Positions 16,465 through 24,856 of a DNA stretch of 64,000 nt are shown piece after piece (position 1 is the first letter of the stretch; each line of letters begins with the position of its first letter). The notes under the pieces were generated by a model. The model did not search any database, was not told the DNA's origin, and saw only the letters and a list, made by a program, of their open reading frames with translations. A program made the position numbers and the translations under genes. Source of the stretch: an uncultured Allomuricauda sp. (GTDB lineage: Bacteria; Bacteroidota; Bacteroidia; Flavobacteriales; Flavobacteriaceae); assembly GCF_947499695.1 (NCBI RefSeq), contig NZ_CANMPQ010000001.1, positions 1,612,001-1,676,000 of the forward strand, given 5' to 3'.

Positions 16465-17091
16465 TTATGCCAGTGTCAATCCTTTTTTTCTGACCCAGAA
16501 ATAGGCGAAAATCATGTTTGGCACCCAACAAAGCCATGCAACTATTTTGTATGCAATTAAGAATTCTCCAAAAGCCATTGTCAAAAGTGGCAGCCAAATA
16601 CGTAGAGTTACAGCGGCAAAGCAGGCGGCATAACTGTAAATCATCATGCCTTGATGTAATTGCAAATCTTTTACACGAATGGCTTTGTAAGCTCTCACCG
16701 TGGTATACAACCATATTACTCCCAAACTGAGGAATCCTAAAGCCGAAACCGTACCTCCAGTGGCAAAAAAACCGATATAGATTGCACATAGCCCACTAAT
16801 CAAGGCTGTCAGAACATATATCTTACCTAAGTTTCTATGAAGTTTTAGGCTCCTTTTCCTTATTTTTTTACTGAATTGTGACCATCCGGTAAGTAGAGCA
16901 AGACCTCCAAAGCTTATATGTCCATAAAAAGCAATACTCCAGAGCTGATCGGATAATAATTCGGTTGTTTTACTTTGCAACAGACCAAAAGGTTCGGTTA
17001 CTATCCAATACACTAAGGGATAAAGCCCCACCCCTATTGCCAAAAAGGCAAATATGAACCAAGCTATTTTATTTCTTATTATGCCAGCCAT
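16465..17091 (-). CDS. DUF2306 family membrane protein
   Basis: A 208-residue integral membrane protein with about six hydrophobic helices. The family signature is visible as HISFGGLALLTGWSQF, then KLHRNLGKIYV, and QLHQGMMIYSYA in the later helices; these His residues are conserved in the family and may bind a cofactor. Function is unknown. It begins 7 bp after the stop of the esterase gene, so the two form an operon driven by the promoter at 18847-18877. Confidence 0.82.
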   Translation of the reverse strand: MAGIIRNKIAWFIFAFLAIGVGLYPLVYWIVTEPFGLLQSKTTELLSDQLWSIAFYGHISFGGLALLTGWSQFSKKIRKRSLKLHRNLGKIYVLTALISGLCAIYIGFFATGGTVSALGFLSLGVIWLYTTVRAYKAIRVKDLQLHQGMMIYSYAACFAAVTLRIWLPLLTMAFGEFLIAYKIVAWLCWVPNMIFAYFWVRKKGLTLA

Positions 17092-17098
17092 TTCTGAA

Positions 17099-18826
17099 TC
17101 ATTTATAACGCCAACTAGTTAAATCAGCTCCTTTCGGTGCACTTTTCGCTATTCGTTCCATTATTTTGGGGACATACATCGTGTTATAGCGCATTCTAGT
17201 GATATGATTGGGTAATTCTGGATCTCCATTCCAACAATGTTCTGCTCTGTCTCCATACAAAACTTCACCTCCATAGTATGGGTCCGTTGTGCTCTCTAAA
17301 AAATCCTCCATTAAGTAAACTGCATTGTTTAAGTAGTAATTATCCATATCCCCGCAATAAATGTGGATTTTGCCCTTGAGATTTTCCCCTAATTTATCCC
17401 AATCACGTTCTAAAATATGTTTTAGGTCATAGTTCTCTTGCCAATATTTTGCAACTTCCGGGTCAATTTCTCCTGTCATCTTATCCCAAATCCGTTGTGG
17501 ATAGCCGTCTTCTCCTTGCGGTGAATAGGTTGCTTCCCAAATATCCCATTGCTGACCTGACCGCGATTTTGTTCCCAATACCAACTCCAAATGATTGTTT
17601 TCCCGAACCGTGCTCTGTATGTGACCGAGATAATCGCGATGAGCAGGTACTTCTATTGCTTTGTGATCACTTTTATAATAATAGGCGTTCTCGTCTTCAT
17701 AAATATTGGTGAGGCAATAGGCCCTAAAATCGATGGGGTCTGGACAAGCCGCGAAACATCCGTTGTATTCTTCCGGGTATTTAACTTGAACAGCGAGTGC
17801 TTCCCAACCCCCAGTGGAACCGCCATATAAAAATCGTGACCAACCTTCTCCAAGTCCCCTAAATTCTTTTTCTATATAAGGAATCAACTCATGGGTAATT
17901 GCATCGCCATAAGGTCCTTGACTTGCGGAGTTCACTGCATAAGAGTCGTCATAATAAGGGGTTGGATGCTGGATTTCAATAATCAAAAACCGAGGAAAAT
18001 CAGGTTCGTTCCATCTTTTATAAAAATCGTAAGCCTCTTGCTGTTGAATAATATTATAGCCTTCTATATCAAAACGTGAAGAATACTCAGGCTTAGTTTC
18101 AGGGTCTGGTGGTGTTGTTCTAAAACCGCCAAAATCACTTGGAAAATGCCCATGAAAAATCATCAATGGGTACTTTGCCTCTGGATGTTCATCAAAACCC
18201 TTTGGCAGCAATATATGAGCTCCCAAGTACATATCTCTTCCCCAGAATTCAGATAGCTTTTCAGATTTAATTTTTATGTGCTTTATCCATTTAGTATCCT
18301 CCGGTTCTTCTATGGGAGGTATGACCTTATCCATTGTTATGTGTAGGTTCTGAATGCCTTTTTCTGTAATTGTCACTTTAACAGGATCGCTATATACATT
18401 TCCTGGTGACCTGTTCCATTGTTGTCCTTCTCCATTGTCCATTGGTAGTTTAACGGTATGTCCGGTAGATAGGTTAAAGGTCTCATAGGTGTGCAACAGT
18501 GCTTGCGCATTATATTCCCCTGGAGGCACTTTGTTTAGACTTGGATATGGAAATCCGAAAACAGAATCGTCAAAAACAATTTCTTGTTCGGACTTCATAC
18601 CATTCACATCCATCCCAAAAATCAATTGAGCATCCAATCCGGTCCCTATTTGAAAACGAGGTTCTTTTTCATCATTGGTGGAAAGCATTAGCAGCAATCT
18701 TCCGTCAAGAGTTTCTTCATTGGCCTCCTTTGAAAAGGAAACCACAACCTTATTGGTGTTCTGCGTCTTGTCGCACGAATTCAATAGAAGAGCAAGACAA
18801 ACGGTTATCAAAAGATAGTTTTTCAT
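17099..18826 (-). CDS. Exported esterase-like alpha/beta hydrolase lipoprotein
   Basis: A 575-residue lipoprotein (LLLNSC, lipid Cys18). Residues about 25-190 form a beta-rich domain, probably Ig- or carbohydrate-binding-like. The rest is an esterase (PF00756-like) domain starting at YLGAHILLPKGFDEHP. The nucleophile elbow is GGSTGGW, and AEHCWNG near the end holds the likely catalytic His. QNLHITMDKVIPP links the two domains. Such enzymes deacylate carbohydrates or other esters at the cell surface; the substrate is unknown. It heads an operon with the DUF2306 gene. Confidence 0.85.
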   Translation of the reverse strand: MKNYLLITVCLALLLNSCDKTQNTNKVVVSFSKEANEETLDGRLLLMLSTNDEKEPRFQIGTGLDAQLIFGMDVNGMKSEQEIVFDDSVFGFPYPSLNKVPPGEYNAQALLHTYETFNLSTGHTVKLPMDNGEGQQWNRSPGNVYSDPVKVTITEKGIQNLHITMDKVIPPIEEPEDTKWIKHIKIKSEKLSEFWGRDMYLGAHILLPKGFDEHPEAKYPLMIFHGHFPSDFGGFRTTPPDPETKPEYSSRFDIEGYNIIQQQEAYDFYKRWNEPDFPRFLIIEIQHPTPYYDDSYAVNSASQGPYGDAITHELIPYIEKEFRGLGEGWSRFLYGGSTGGWEALAVQVKYPEEYNGCFAACPDPIDFRAYCLTNIYEDENAYYYKSDHKAIEVPAHRDYLGHIQSTVRENNHLELVLGTKSRSGQQWDIWEATYSPQGEDGYPQRIWDKMTGEIDPEVAKYWQENYDLKHILERDWDKLGENLKGKIHIYCGDMDNYYLNNAVYLMEDFLESTTDPYYGGEVLYGDRAEHCWNGDPELPNHITRMRYNTMYVPKIMERIAKSAPKGADLTSWRYK

Positions 18827-18846
18827 GGTTGGATTGGAATTTGATA

Positions 18847-18877
18847 AAAAGATACTGATTTTAAATCACGGTTCAAA
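18847..18877 (-). promoter_or_regulatory. Promoter of the esterase-DUF2306 operon
   Basis: Minus strand: TTTG (18877-18874), a 19-bp spacer, then TATCTTTT (18854-18847), one mismatch from TAnnTTTG. The esterase ATG is at 18826, 20 nt downstream. Spacing and both elements fit the Bacteroidota housekeeping consensus. Confidence 0.65.
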
Positions 18878-18976
18878 TGATTTAGCACCACAACCATAAA
18901 TTGATACTAATAGGTACCAAAAATGCGTTATATATCTAGAAATCATAGGGTATAACACCTACTAAACTACCAAGTG

Positions 18977-19132
18977 ATGAAAGTAATCTTACTCTTAATT
19001 ATCGTATTATTCTCTTCTTTGGCTATATCTGGCTGCACGAATGATGAAGGTGAAGGTGACCTAGATATTCTTATCCCTGAAGATGAGCAGGAACAACTAT
19101 CAACCTCTTCCAAAAAGAAAATTAGCGATTAG
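18977..19132 (+). CDS. Small lipoprotein, 51 residues
   Basis: A short gene with a full lipoprotein signal: MKVILLL, a hydrophobic run, then AISGC with the lipid Cys at residue 20. The mature peptide is only about 32 residues. It begins acidic (DEGEGDLDILIPEDE) and ends basic (SSKKKISD). No family is recognised. A proper signal peptide with a lipobox in a 51-codon frame argues that it is real. Its TAG stop overlaps the folD stop by 4 bp (TTAG gives TAG on one strand and TAA on the other). Small acidic lipoproteins like this can be surface-exported in Bacteroidota, but that is inference. Confidence 0.65.
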   Translation: MKVILLLIIVLFSSLAISGCTNDEGEGDLDILIPEDEQEQLSTSSKKKISD

Positions 19133-20016
19133 TTGTTGGTTGATTGATGTCTTTCCCTAGCCAGAAGGGTGTTCTTAAGTAGCATGGCGATGGTCATAGG
19201 ACCTACACCTCCGGGTACGGGAGTGATATACGAAGCTTTTTTGCTGACAGCTTCAAAATCTACATCACCTGTGATGTAATATCCTCTTTCCCGAGTCTCA
19301 TCAGGTACACGTGTTATCCCAACATCAATAATTGCTACGCCTTCTTTAACCATATCCGCCTTAAGAAAATTTGGAACTCCCAAAGCCGAGACAATAATGT
19401 CGGCCTGAAGGGTCAATTCTTTGATATCCTTGGTTCTGCTATGCGTCAATGTAACTGTTGAATTGGCGGCTTTTCCTTTTTGACTCATTAAAATACTAAT
19501 GGGTCTTCCCACGATGTGACTTCTTCCAATGACAACGGTGTGTTTACCCTCGGTATCGACATCATATCTGCGGAGTAGTTCCATGATACCAAACGGTGTG
19601 GCTGGGATGAATGATTTCATATCCAACGCCATTTTTCCAAAATTGGTAGGGTGAAATCCATCTACATCCTTATCTGGGTCAACGGCCATCAACACTTTTT
19701 GCTCATCGATATGTTCGGGCAGTGGAAGTTGTACAATGTACCCATCAATATCGGCATTGGAGTTCAAAGCAGCTACTTGGCTTAGTAATTCATCTTCTGT
19801 GGTCTCTTCTGGTAAATGAATCAAGGTTGATTCGAACCCTATTTTCTTACAGGAACGTACTTTGCTGCCCACATAGGTTAAACTTGCACCATCGTTCCCA
19901 ACCAATACAGCAGCCAAATGAGGAACTTTTTCTCCTCTTTCCTTCAGCTGAGTTACCTCAACAGCAATTTCATCTTTAATTTGGTTTGATATTTTTTTTC
20001 CGTCGAGAATTTCCAT
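19129..20016 (-). CDS. folD: Methylenetetrahydrofolate dehydrogenase / cyclohydrolase
   Basis: A 295-residue bifunctional cytosolic enzyme that oxidises 5,10-methylene-THF to methenyl-THF and hydrolyses it to 10-formyl-THF. Visible: TYVGSKVRSCKKIG with the catalytic Tyr and Lys, GYIVQLPLPEHI, VDGFHP, VVIGRSHIVGRPIS (NADP site) and PVPGGVGPMTIAML. Length is typical. ffh lies 49 bp upstream in the same direction; a TACCTTTA element in the gap may give folD its own promoter. Confidence 0.96.
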   Translation of the reverse strand: MEILDGKKISNQIKDEIAVEVTQLKERGEKVPHLAAVLVGNDGASLTYVGSKVRSCKKIGFESTLIHLPEETTEDELLSQVAALNSNADIDGYIVQLPLPEHIDEQKVLMAVDPDKDVDGFHPTNFGKMALDMKSFIPATPFGIMELLRRYDVDTEGKHTVVIGRSHIVGRPISILMSQKGKAANSTVTLTHSRTKDIKELTLQADIIVSALGVPNFLKADMVKEGVAIIDVGITRVPDETRERGYYITGDVDFEAVSKKASYITPVPGGVGPMTIAMLLKNTLLARERHQSTNN

Positions 20017-20065
20017 CTGGATTGGTTATTGGGTTAAAGGTAAAAGGTTTGGTTATTTCGCGCTT

Positions 20066-21394
20066 TTATCTCATGTTCTGCATCATCTGCATCATCTTTT
20101 TGCCACCGCCGCCTTGCATCATCTTCATCATTTTACTCATTTGCTCGAATTGCTTCAATAATTGGTTCACTTCTTGAATAGTTCGCCCACTTCCGGCTGC
20201 TATACGCTTTTTGCGGCTGGCATTCAGTTTAGAAGGAGTCGAACGTTCATCAGGTGTCATGGAGTGAATAATGGCTTCGATATGTTTGAAGGCGTCATCG
20301 TCTATATCAAGTCCTTTCAAGGCTTTTCCCGCACCGGGAATCATACCCATGAGGTCTTTCATATTCCCCATTTTTTTGATTTGCTGAATCTGGCTTAAGA
20401 AATCGTCAAATCCAAAACGGTTTTTGGCTATTTTCTTCTGGATTTTGCGTGCTTGCTCCTCATCAAATTGTTCTTGGGCACGTTCAACTAAGGAGACCAC
20501 ATCACCCATTCCCAAAATCCTATCGGCCATTCGAGAGGGATAGAAGACATCAATTGCCTCCATTTTTTCTCCTGTACCAATGAATTTTATGGGTTTATCT
20601 ACAACAGATTTGATTGAAATGGCTGCACCGCCTCGGGTATCACCATCCAGTTTGGTAAGGATGACCCCATCGAAATTTAAAACATCATTGAAGGCCTTAG
20701 CCGTATTCACTGCATCCTGACCGGTCATGGAATCCACCACGAACAAGGTCTCTTGAGGAGTTATTGCCTTATGGATGTTTGCAATTTCCGTCATCATTTG
20801 TTCGTCAACAGCCAAACGACCTGCGGTATCTATAATGACTACATTGCAACCATTTGCTTTCGCATGTGCTACACCGGCTTTGGCAATTTTAACCGGGTCA
20901 TTGTTTTCACGGTCGGAAAACACCTCAACGCCGACTTGTTCACCAACTACATGCAACTGGTCTATTGCCGCAGGGCGGTAAACGTCGCATGCTACCAACA
21001 ATGGCTTTTTGGTTTTTTTGTTTTTGAGGTAATTGGCCAATTTACCCGAGAATGTGGTTTTACCAGAACCTTGAAGACCCGACATTAGAATTACCGATGG
21101 ATTCCCCGAGAGGTCCACTTCTTCGGCATCGCCACCCATCAATTCGGTCAATTCATCTTTTACAATCTTGACCATAAGTTGGCCAGGTTGCAAGGAGGTC
21201 AATACATCCTGACCAAGAGCTTTTTCCTTGACCTTATTCGTAAATTCCTTAGCTATTTTAAAATTGACATCAGCGTCCAATAATGCCCTTCTAATTTCTT
21301 TGAGGGTCTCTGCAACATTGATCTCGGTTATTTGCCCGTGTCCCTTGAGGACGTGTAATGCCTTATCGAGCTTTTCACTTAAATTGTCAAACAT
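20066..21394 (-). CDS. ffh: Signal recognition particle GTPase
   Basis: A 442-residue SRP54. N domain (about 1-85), then G domain with GLQGSGKTT (G1), DTAGR (G3) and TKLDGDTRGG (G4). The M domain ends in a Met-rich tail (MMKMMQGGGGKKMMQMM) that binds signal sequences and 4.5S RNA. It targets nascent membrane proteins to the SecYEG channel, whose secY is in this window. A perfect -7 element lies 26 nt upstream. Confidence 0.97.
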   Translation of the reverse strand: MFDNLSEKLDKALHVLKGHGQITEINVAETLKEIRRALLDADVNFKIAKEFTNKVKEKALGQDVLTSLQPGQLMVKIVKDELTELMGGDAEEVDLSGNPSVILMSGLQGSGKTTFSGKLANYLKNKKTKKPLLVACDVYRPAAIDQLHVVGEQVGVEVFSDRENNDPVKIAKAGVAHAKANGCNVVIIDTAGRLAVDEQMMTEIANIHKAITPQETLFVVDSMTGQDAVNTAKAFNDVLNFDGVILTKLDGDTRGGAAISIKSVVDKPIKFIGTGEKMEAIDVFYPSRMADRILGMGDVVSLVERAQEQFDEEQARKIQKKIAKNRFGFDDFLSQIQQIKKMGNMKDLMGMIPGAGKALKGLDIDDDAFKHIEAIIHSMTPDERSTPSKLNASRKKRIAAGSGRTIQEVNQLLKQFEQMSKMMKMMQGGGGKKMMQMMQNMR

Positions 21395-21420
21395 CTATTT
21401 GTGTCATTTTAAAAGAGGGA

Positions 21421-21428
21421 CAAATTTA
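21421..21428 (-). promoter_or_regulatory. -7 promoter element of ffh
   Basis: TAAATTTG (minus strand) matches TAnnTTTG and lies 26 nt before the ffh ATG at 21394, right after the upstream gene's terminator. The -33 region is T-rich with no exact TTTG. Confidence 0.5.
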
Positions 21429-21438
21429 AGAATAAAAA

Positions 21439-21472
21439 GAAAAGGACGGCTTTGGGGAGAGCCGTCCTTTTC
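21439..21472 (-). terminator. Intrinsic terminator of the repeat lipoprotein gene
   Basis: A perfect 13-bp stem (GAAAAGGACGGCT with AGCCGTCCTTTTC) and an 8-nt loop, 22 bp past the stop of the 583-residue lipoprotein gene. The T-rich flank follows on the minus strand. It separates that gene from ffh. Confidence 0.88.
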
Positions 21473-21494
21473 AAAAAAGATAGGGGAAAAATAT

Positions 21495-23246
21495 TTATAT
21501 CTTCTCGAAAATTAGAATTTCTGTAGAATTCTCATCTTCATGAACCAATACTATTTTATTGGCGGTGACAGATTCAATATACCAATCATCTGTAATCTCT
21601 CCGAACTTGGCATCATTTGCAAAGTTGAGGAAGAACTTTAACTCATTATCATGGTTTCTGATAACCCTCCATAGCCCTTCAATAATTGGATTGTCATTCT
21701 CATCCACTTGAACACGGTGCATTTCATTGAAATAGAAATCCAAACCATCAAATTCAGTGGTCATTTCCACATTATCTTCAACGTACTCGGTAATATTCCA
21801 AGCACCATCCATTAGAGTTGTTCTGATTTCAACAACGTCTCCATCATTTGCATTATCATCACACACACGCAATAAAATCAATTCATAATCAATTTCGTCA
21901 ACTTCAAACCTCAATCTGGTATCGTTTAGATCTCTCAATGGCCAATCGAAGCTTACTCCAGGTTCATCACCCATGGTAATCAATAGGGATGGAATTCCTT
22001 CATTGTTTGGACCAACTTCCCATGTACCTTCTGAAGTTGTATCGCCATCACTCAAAGTAACCACACCATCTGGCAAGAATTTGAATTCAAATCCTATAAG
22101 TCTTTCAATTTCTTCGCCTTGATTTTTTACTTTTTTGATGATCCACTCACATTCTTTCAAGATTTCTCTTAATGTATCTGGCTCAGGAACATCATCCTCA
22201 CAAAGTTGCTTCATGATAATCTTGTTACCACCTTCAGCATAAAGTTTGATAGTGTGATCTCCGATTTCATATACCAACCACTCTAGGTTAAAGTCAACCA
22301 AAGTATCGAACTCAAGGGTTAGTAGCGGACCACGATCGGTAAAACTAGAACTCCATGTACCGTTAAGTATGTTTCCTTCTCTGTCCTTAACAGTTACTCC
22401 TCCGTCTTCGGTAAAAGTCATTAAGTATTCAAAATACTGATCTGTTTGGTTTACTTCGTCTCTTACAACTTCTTTTACCAACCAAGGACACTGCGTTAAG
22501 CAAAAATCAAATCTTTCTTCATCAAAATCGTCATCATTGAAATCATCATCATCATCTTCATCACATTCGTCTTCCGCCATTTCTAAGGCCTGGGCCAACT
22601 CGGCGTTACTACCTGCAGTAATTTCCGTACCATCAAATTTTTTCAAAGTGATTGGAAACTCAATACTAACTAAATCTCCATCTTCCAATCCATCAAAGAA
22701 CTTTCTTAATTGTTCATCACTTTCAACCATAACCTCACCGGTCTGTTGGCTGTTGATGTCAAACGTAAAAAGGGTAATAGGGTAAACAAAGTCGATACAC
22801 TCAATATCGTCATCATCTCCACCTTCCACACATTCCGCGGCCAACTCTCTTAATTGTTCCTTGTTTTCGATAACAAGTTCTGAGAAGTCGGCATAGGTAA
22901 TGGTAATTGGAAATAGGATTTCCAAAATGTCTTCATCCACATCTACTTCATCAAAAATATCTTCAATAGTTTGAAGGTCTTCTTCAGAATCGATGCTCAC
23001 ATCAATACCATTTACATTTACGGTATATGGAAATTTAAGTGCAAAACAGCTTGCGCCATCTACAATGTTATCGAAAGAACCATCATTGGATGATGTTTTT
23101 TCAATTAAAAGTGCGGTGGATGAACCAGCCTCTAACGTTTCTTGGTTATTGCCGTTCACCTCTTCAAATTCTTCTTGACAAGAAGTGAATGTAAGTGCCA
23201 CGGCAAAAAGCGTGACGTACATTAAGTTATTTATCAACTTTTTCAT
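21495..23246 (-). CDS. Large acidic repeat lipoprotein, unknown function
   Basis: A 583-residue lipoprotein (LTFTSC, lipid Cys near 23). ATG 23246 is chosen because the signal peptide MKKLINNLMYV starts there; an upstream in-frame ATG at 23288 would put extra residues before it. After a short linker come four repeats of about 35-50 residues, each opening with FPYTV, FPITI, YPITL or FPITL and ending in an EEDL/EQL helix. An Asp/Glu run (DEDDDDDFNDDDFDEE) follows. Then three repeats of about 100 residues begin CPWLVKEV, CEWIIKKV and GAWNITEY, each with a lipocalin-like strand order (EFKFLPDGVVTLSDG, GTW, then a hydrophobic strand). I know no function for this layout. It diverges from an ECF sigma gene 114 bp away. 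Confidence 0.82.
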   Translation of the reverse strand: MKKLINNLMYVTLFAVALTFTSCQEEFEEVNGNNQETLEAGSSTALLIEKTSSNDGSFDNIVDGASCFALKFPYTVNVNGIDVSIDSEEDLQTIEDIFDEVDVDEDILEILFPITITYADFSELVIENKEQLRELAAECVEGGDDDDIECIDFVYPITLFTFDINSQQTGEVMVESDEQLRKFFDGLEDGDLVSIEFPITLKKFDGTEITAGSNAELAQALEMAEDECDEDDDDDFNDDDFDEERFDFCLTQCPWLVKEVVRDEVNQTDQYFEYLMTFTEDGGVTVKDREGNILNGTWSSSFTDRGPLLTLEFDTLVDFNLEWLVYEIGDHTIKLYAEGGNKIIMKQLCEDDVPEPDTLREILKECEWIIKKVKNQGEEIERLIGFEFKFLPDGVVTLSDGDTTSEGTWEVGPNNEGIPSLLITMGDEPGVSFDWPLRDLNDTRLRFEVDEIDYELILLRVCDDNANDGDVVEIRTTLMDGAWNITEYVEDNVEMTTEFDGLDFYFNEMHRVQVDENDNPIIEGLWRVIRNHDNELKFFLNFANDAKFGEITDDWYIESVTANKIVLVHEDENSTEILIFEKI

Positions 23247-23330
23247 AACGATTTGGATTTTTTGGGTTATGCTTTGACCATTAAACAACTGTATTGGAAA
23301 AAACCCTACCTGATCTTAATTTTTTTCAAA

Positions 23331-23338
23331 TATCTTTG
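23331..23338 (+). promoter_or_regulatory. -7 promoter element of the ECF sigma gene
   Basis: TATCTTTG matches TAnnTTTG exactly and lies 22 nt before the sigma ATG at 23361. No TTTG is seen at -33. The opposite strand of the same gap holds TACAGTTG (one mismatch), which could serve the divergent lipoprotein gene. Confidence 0.5.
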
Positions 23339-23360
23339 GTTATCAGACAAACCCTTCTAC

Positions 23361-23858
23361 ATGAACAACGTTTGCGAAGAGCAGGTCTTTAGCTCTATTT
23401 TCAAGGCTAATTCCAAAACGGTTTTCAACTATATATATTATAAGTTTGGGAATGAGGAGAAAGCACATGATGCTGTACAAGAGGCTTTTGTAAAGCTTTG
23501 GGAAAATTGTGCCAAGGTAATGCCCGAAAAGGCGAAGTCCTATTTATATACGGTGGCCAATAATTTATACTTAAATGTAATCAAGGCGGAAAAAGTTCGA
23601 TTGAAGTATGCAAAGCCCACTTTAGAGATTTCAAATGAGTCTCCAGAATTTTTGCTTGAAGAAAAAGAATATCAGCAAAAACTGGACAATGCGCTAAATG
23701 ATTTACCTGAAAATCAAAGAACAACATTTTTATTGAATAGGATAGATGGTAAAAAGTATGCTGAAATAGCTGAGATGGAAGGGGTAAGTGTAAAAGCGAT
23801 TGAAAAACGGATGCATTTGGCCCTAAAAACCTTGAGGGAAAAGATAGATGGGATTTAG
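23361..23858 (+). CDS. ECF RNA polymerase sigma factor
   Basis: A 165-residue sigma-70 factor of the ECF class. Region 2 (about residues 10-75) contains VFNYIYYKFGNEEKAHDAVQ and FVKLW, the core-binding and -10 recognition part. Region 4 (about 110-160) contains LPENQRTTFLLNRIDGKKY and the helix-turn-helix GVSVKAIEKRM. ATG 23361 is chosen over a longer frame from 23253, whose extra 36 residues are not sigma-like and would cover the -7 element. It is followed 86 bp later by FecR and then the receptor. In such cassettes the receptor signals through FecR to free the sigma factor. Confidence 0.92.
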   Translation: MNNVCEEQVFSSIFKANSKTVFNYIYYKFGNEEKAHDAVQEAFVKLWENCAKVMPEKAKSYLYTVANNLYLNVIKAEKVRLKYAKPTLEISNESPEFLLEEKEYQQKLDNALNDLPENQRTTFLLNRIDGKKYAEIAEMEGVSVKAIEKRMHLALKTLREKIDGI

Positions 23859-23944
23859 TTTTTGAAGCTAATTACCTAATACTGAAATAAAAAAGTAGGG
23901 TTTTTTAAAACCTAATTGTTATTAAAACGTAAAGCATAGAAATC

Positions 23945-24856
23945 ATGCAAGAAAATTACTTGGCAAAATGGCTTAGCGGAGAGCTTTCTGAGCAGGAGCT
24001 GGCGGAATTTAAAAAGTCCGCAGAATATGCTTCTTATCAGAAACTAAAAGAGGTTTCAAGCAACTTGAAAGCTCCTGAATTCGATGTTGACCAGGCTTTA
24101 ACACAACTTACGGAAGAACGTATTGGCAATGCTCCAAAAGTCATTGCATTAAATCCGTTCAAGAAATTCTTGCGTGTTGCTGCCGCCATCGCTGTACTTA
24201 TTGCTGGCTCTTATTTTTATGTGAGTACTTTGGACGAATCAGTGGCAACCCAGTTTGCTGAACGTTCTGAAGTGGTTCTTCCCGATAATTCAGAAATTGT
24301 ATTAAATGCTGGTTCTAGCGTTTCTTACAGTGAAAAAAAATGGGATAAAGAACGAAATGTCGCTCTTAAGGGAGAAGCTTTCTTTAAAGTGGCTAAAGGC
24401 AAAAAATTCACGGTATCAACTGAACAGGGTACTGTAACGGTCTTGGGAACGCAATTTAATGTGGAAAACAGGGAGGGCTTTTTTGAAGTTACCTGTTTTG
24501 AAGGATTGGTCAGTGTTACCTTTGATGGTATCGAGACCAAATTGCCAGCAGGCTCTTCGTTCATGGCCATAAACGGCCAAGTAATGGACACTTCGGCCCC
24601 AACCACTTCACAGCCAACATGGATGAACAACGAAAGCTCTTTTGAGCGTATTCCATTGAGCTACGTTCTCAATGAACTTGAAAGACAATACAATATTGAG
24701 GTAAATACAGAGAATGTTGATAAAAATCTGTTATTTACCGGTACTTTTAGCAACACAGACTTGAAAATGGCGTTAAAAAGTATAAGCACCCCATCTAGAA
24801 TGAATTACAAAATTGAGGGTGATAATGTGCTTTTCTATGCTGAAAAAACTCCGTAG
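23945..24856 (+). CDS. FecR-family anti-sigma factor
   Basis: A 303-residue single-pass inner-membrane protein. The short cytoplasmic N-terminus (YLAKWLSGELSEQELAEF) is the sigma-binding part. One TM helix lies at about residues 77-95 (VAAAIAVLIAGSYFYV). The periplasmic FecR domain shows SEVVLPDNSEIVLNAGSSVSY and GEAFFKVAKGKKFTVST. The C-terminal DUF4974 domain (about 225-300, IPLSYVLNELERQYNIEV) is expected to touch the receptor's STN domain. Its last 20 bp overlap the start of the receptor gene, which suggests coupled translation. Confidence 0.92.
   Translation: MQENYLAKWLSGELSEQELAEFKKSAEYASYQKLKEVSSNLKAPEFDVDQALTQLTEERIGNAPKVIALNPFKKFLRVAAAIAVLIAGSYFYVSTLDESVATQFAERSEVVLPDNSEIVLNAGSSVSYSEKKWDKERNVALKGEAFFKVAKGKKFTVSTEQGTVTVLGTQFNVENREGFFEVTCFEGLVSVTFDGIETKLPAGSSFMAINGQVMDTSAPTTSQPTWMNNESSFERIPLSYVLNELERQYNIEVNTENVDKNLLFTGTFSNTDLKMALKSISTPSRMNYKIEGDNVLFYAEKTP

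Noticed and set aside
23253..23360. 36-residue N-terminal extension of the ECF sigma factor
   Set aside because: Not sigma-like in sequence and would cover the -7 element at 23331-23338.
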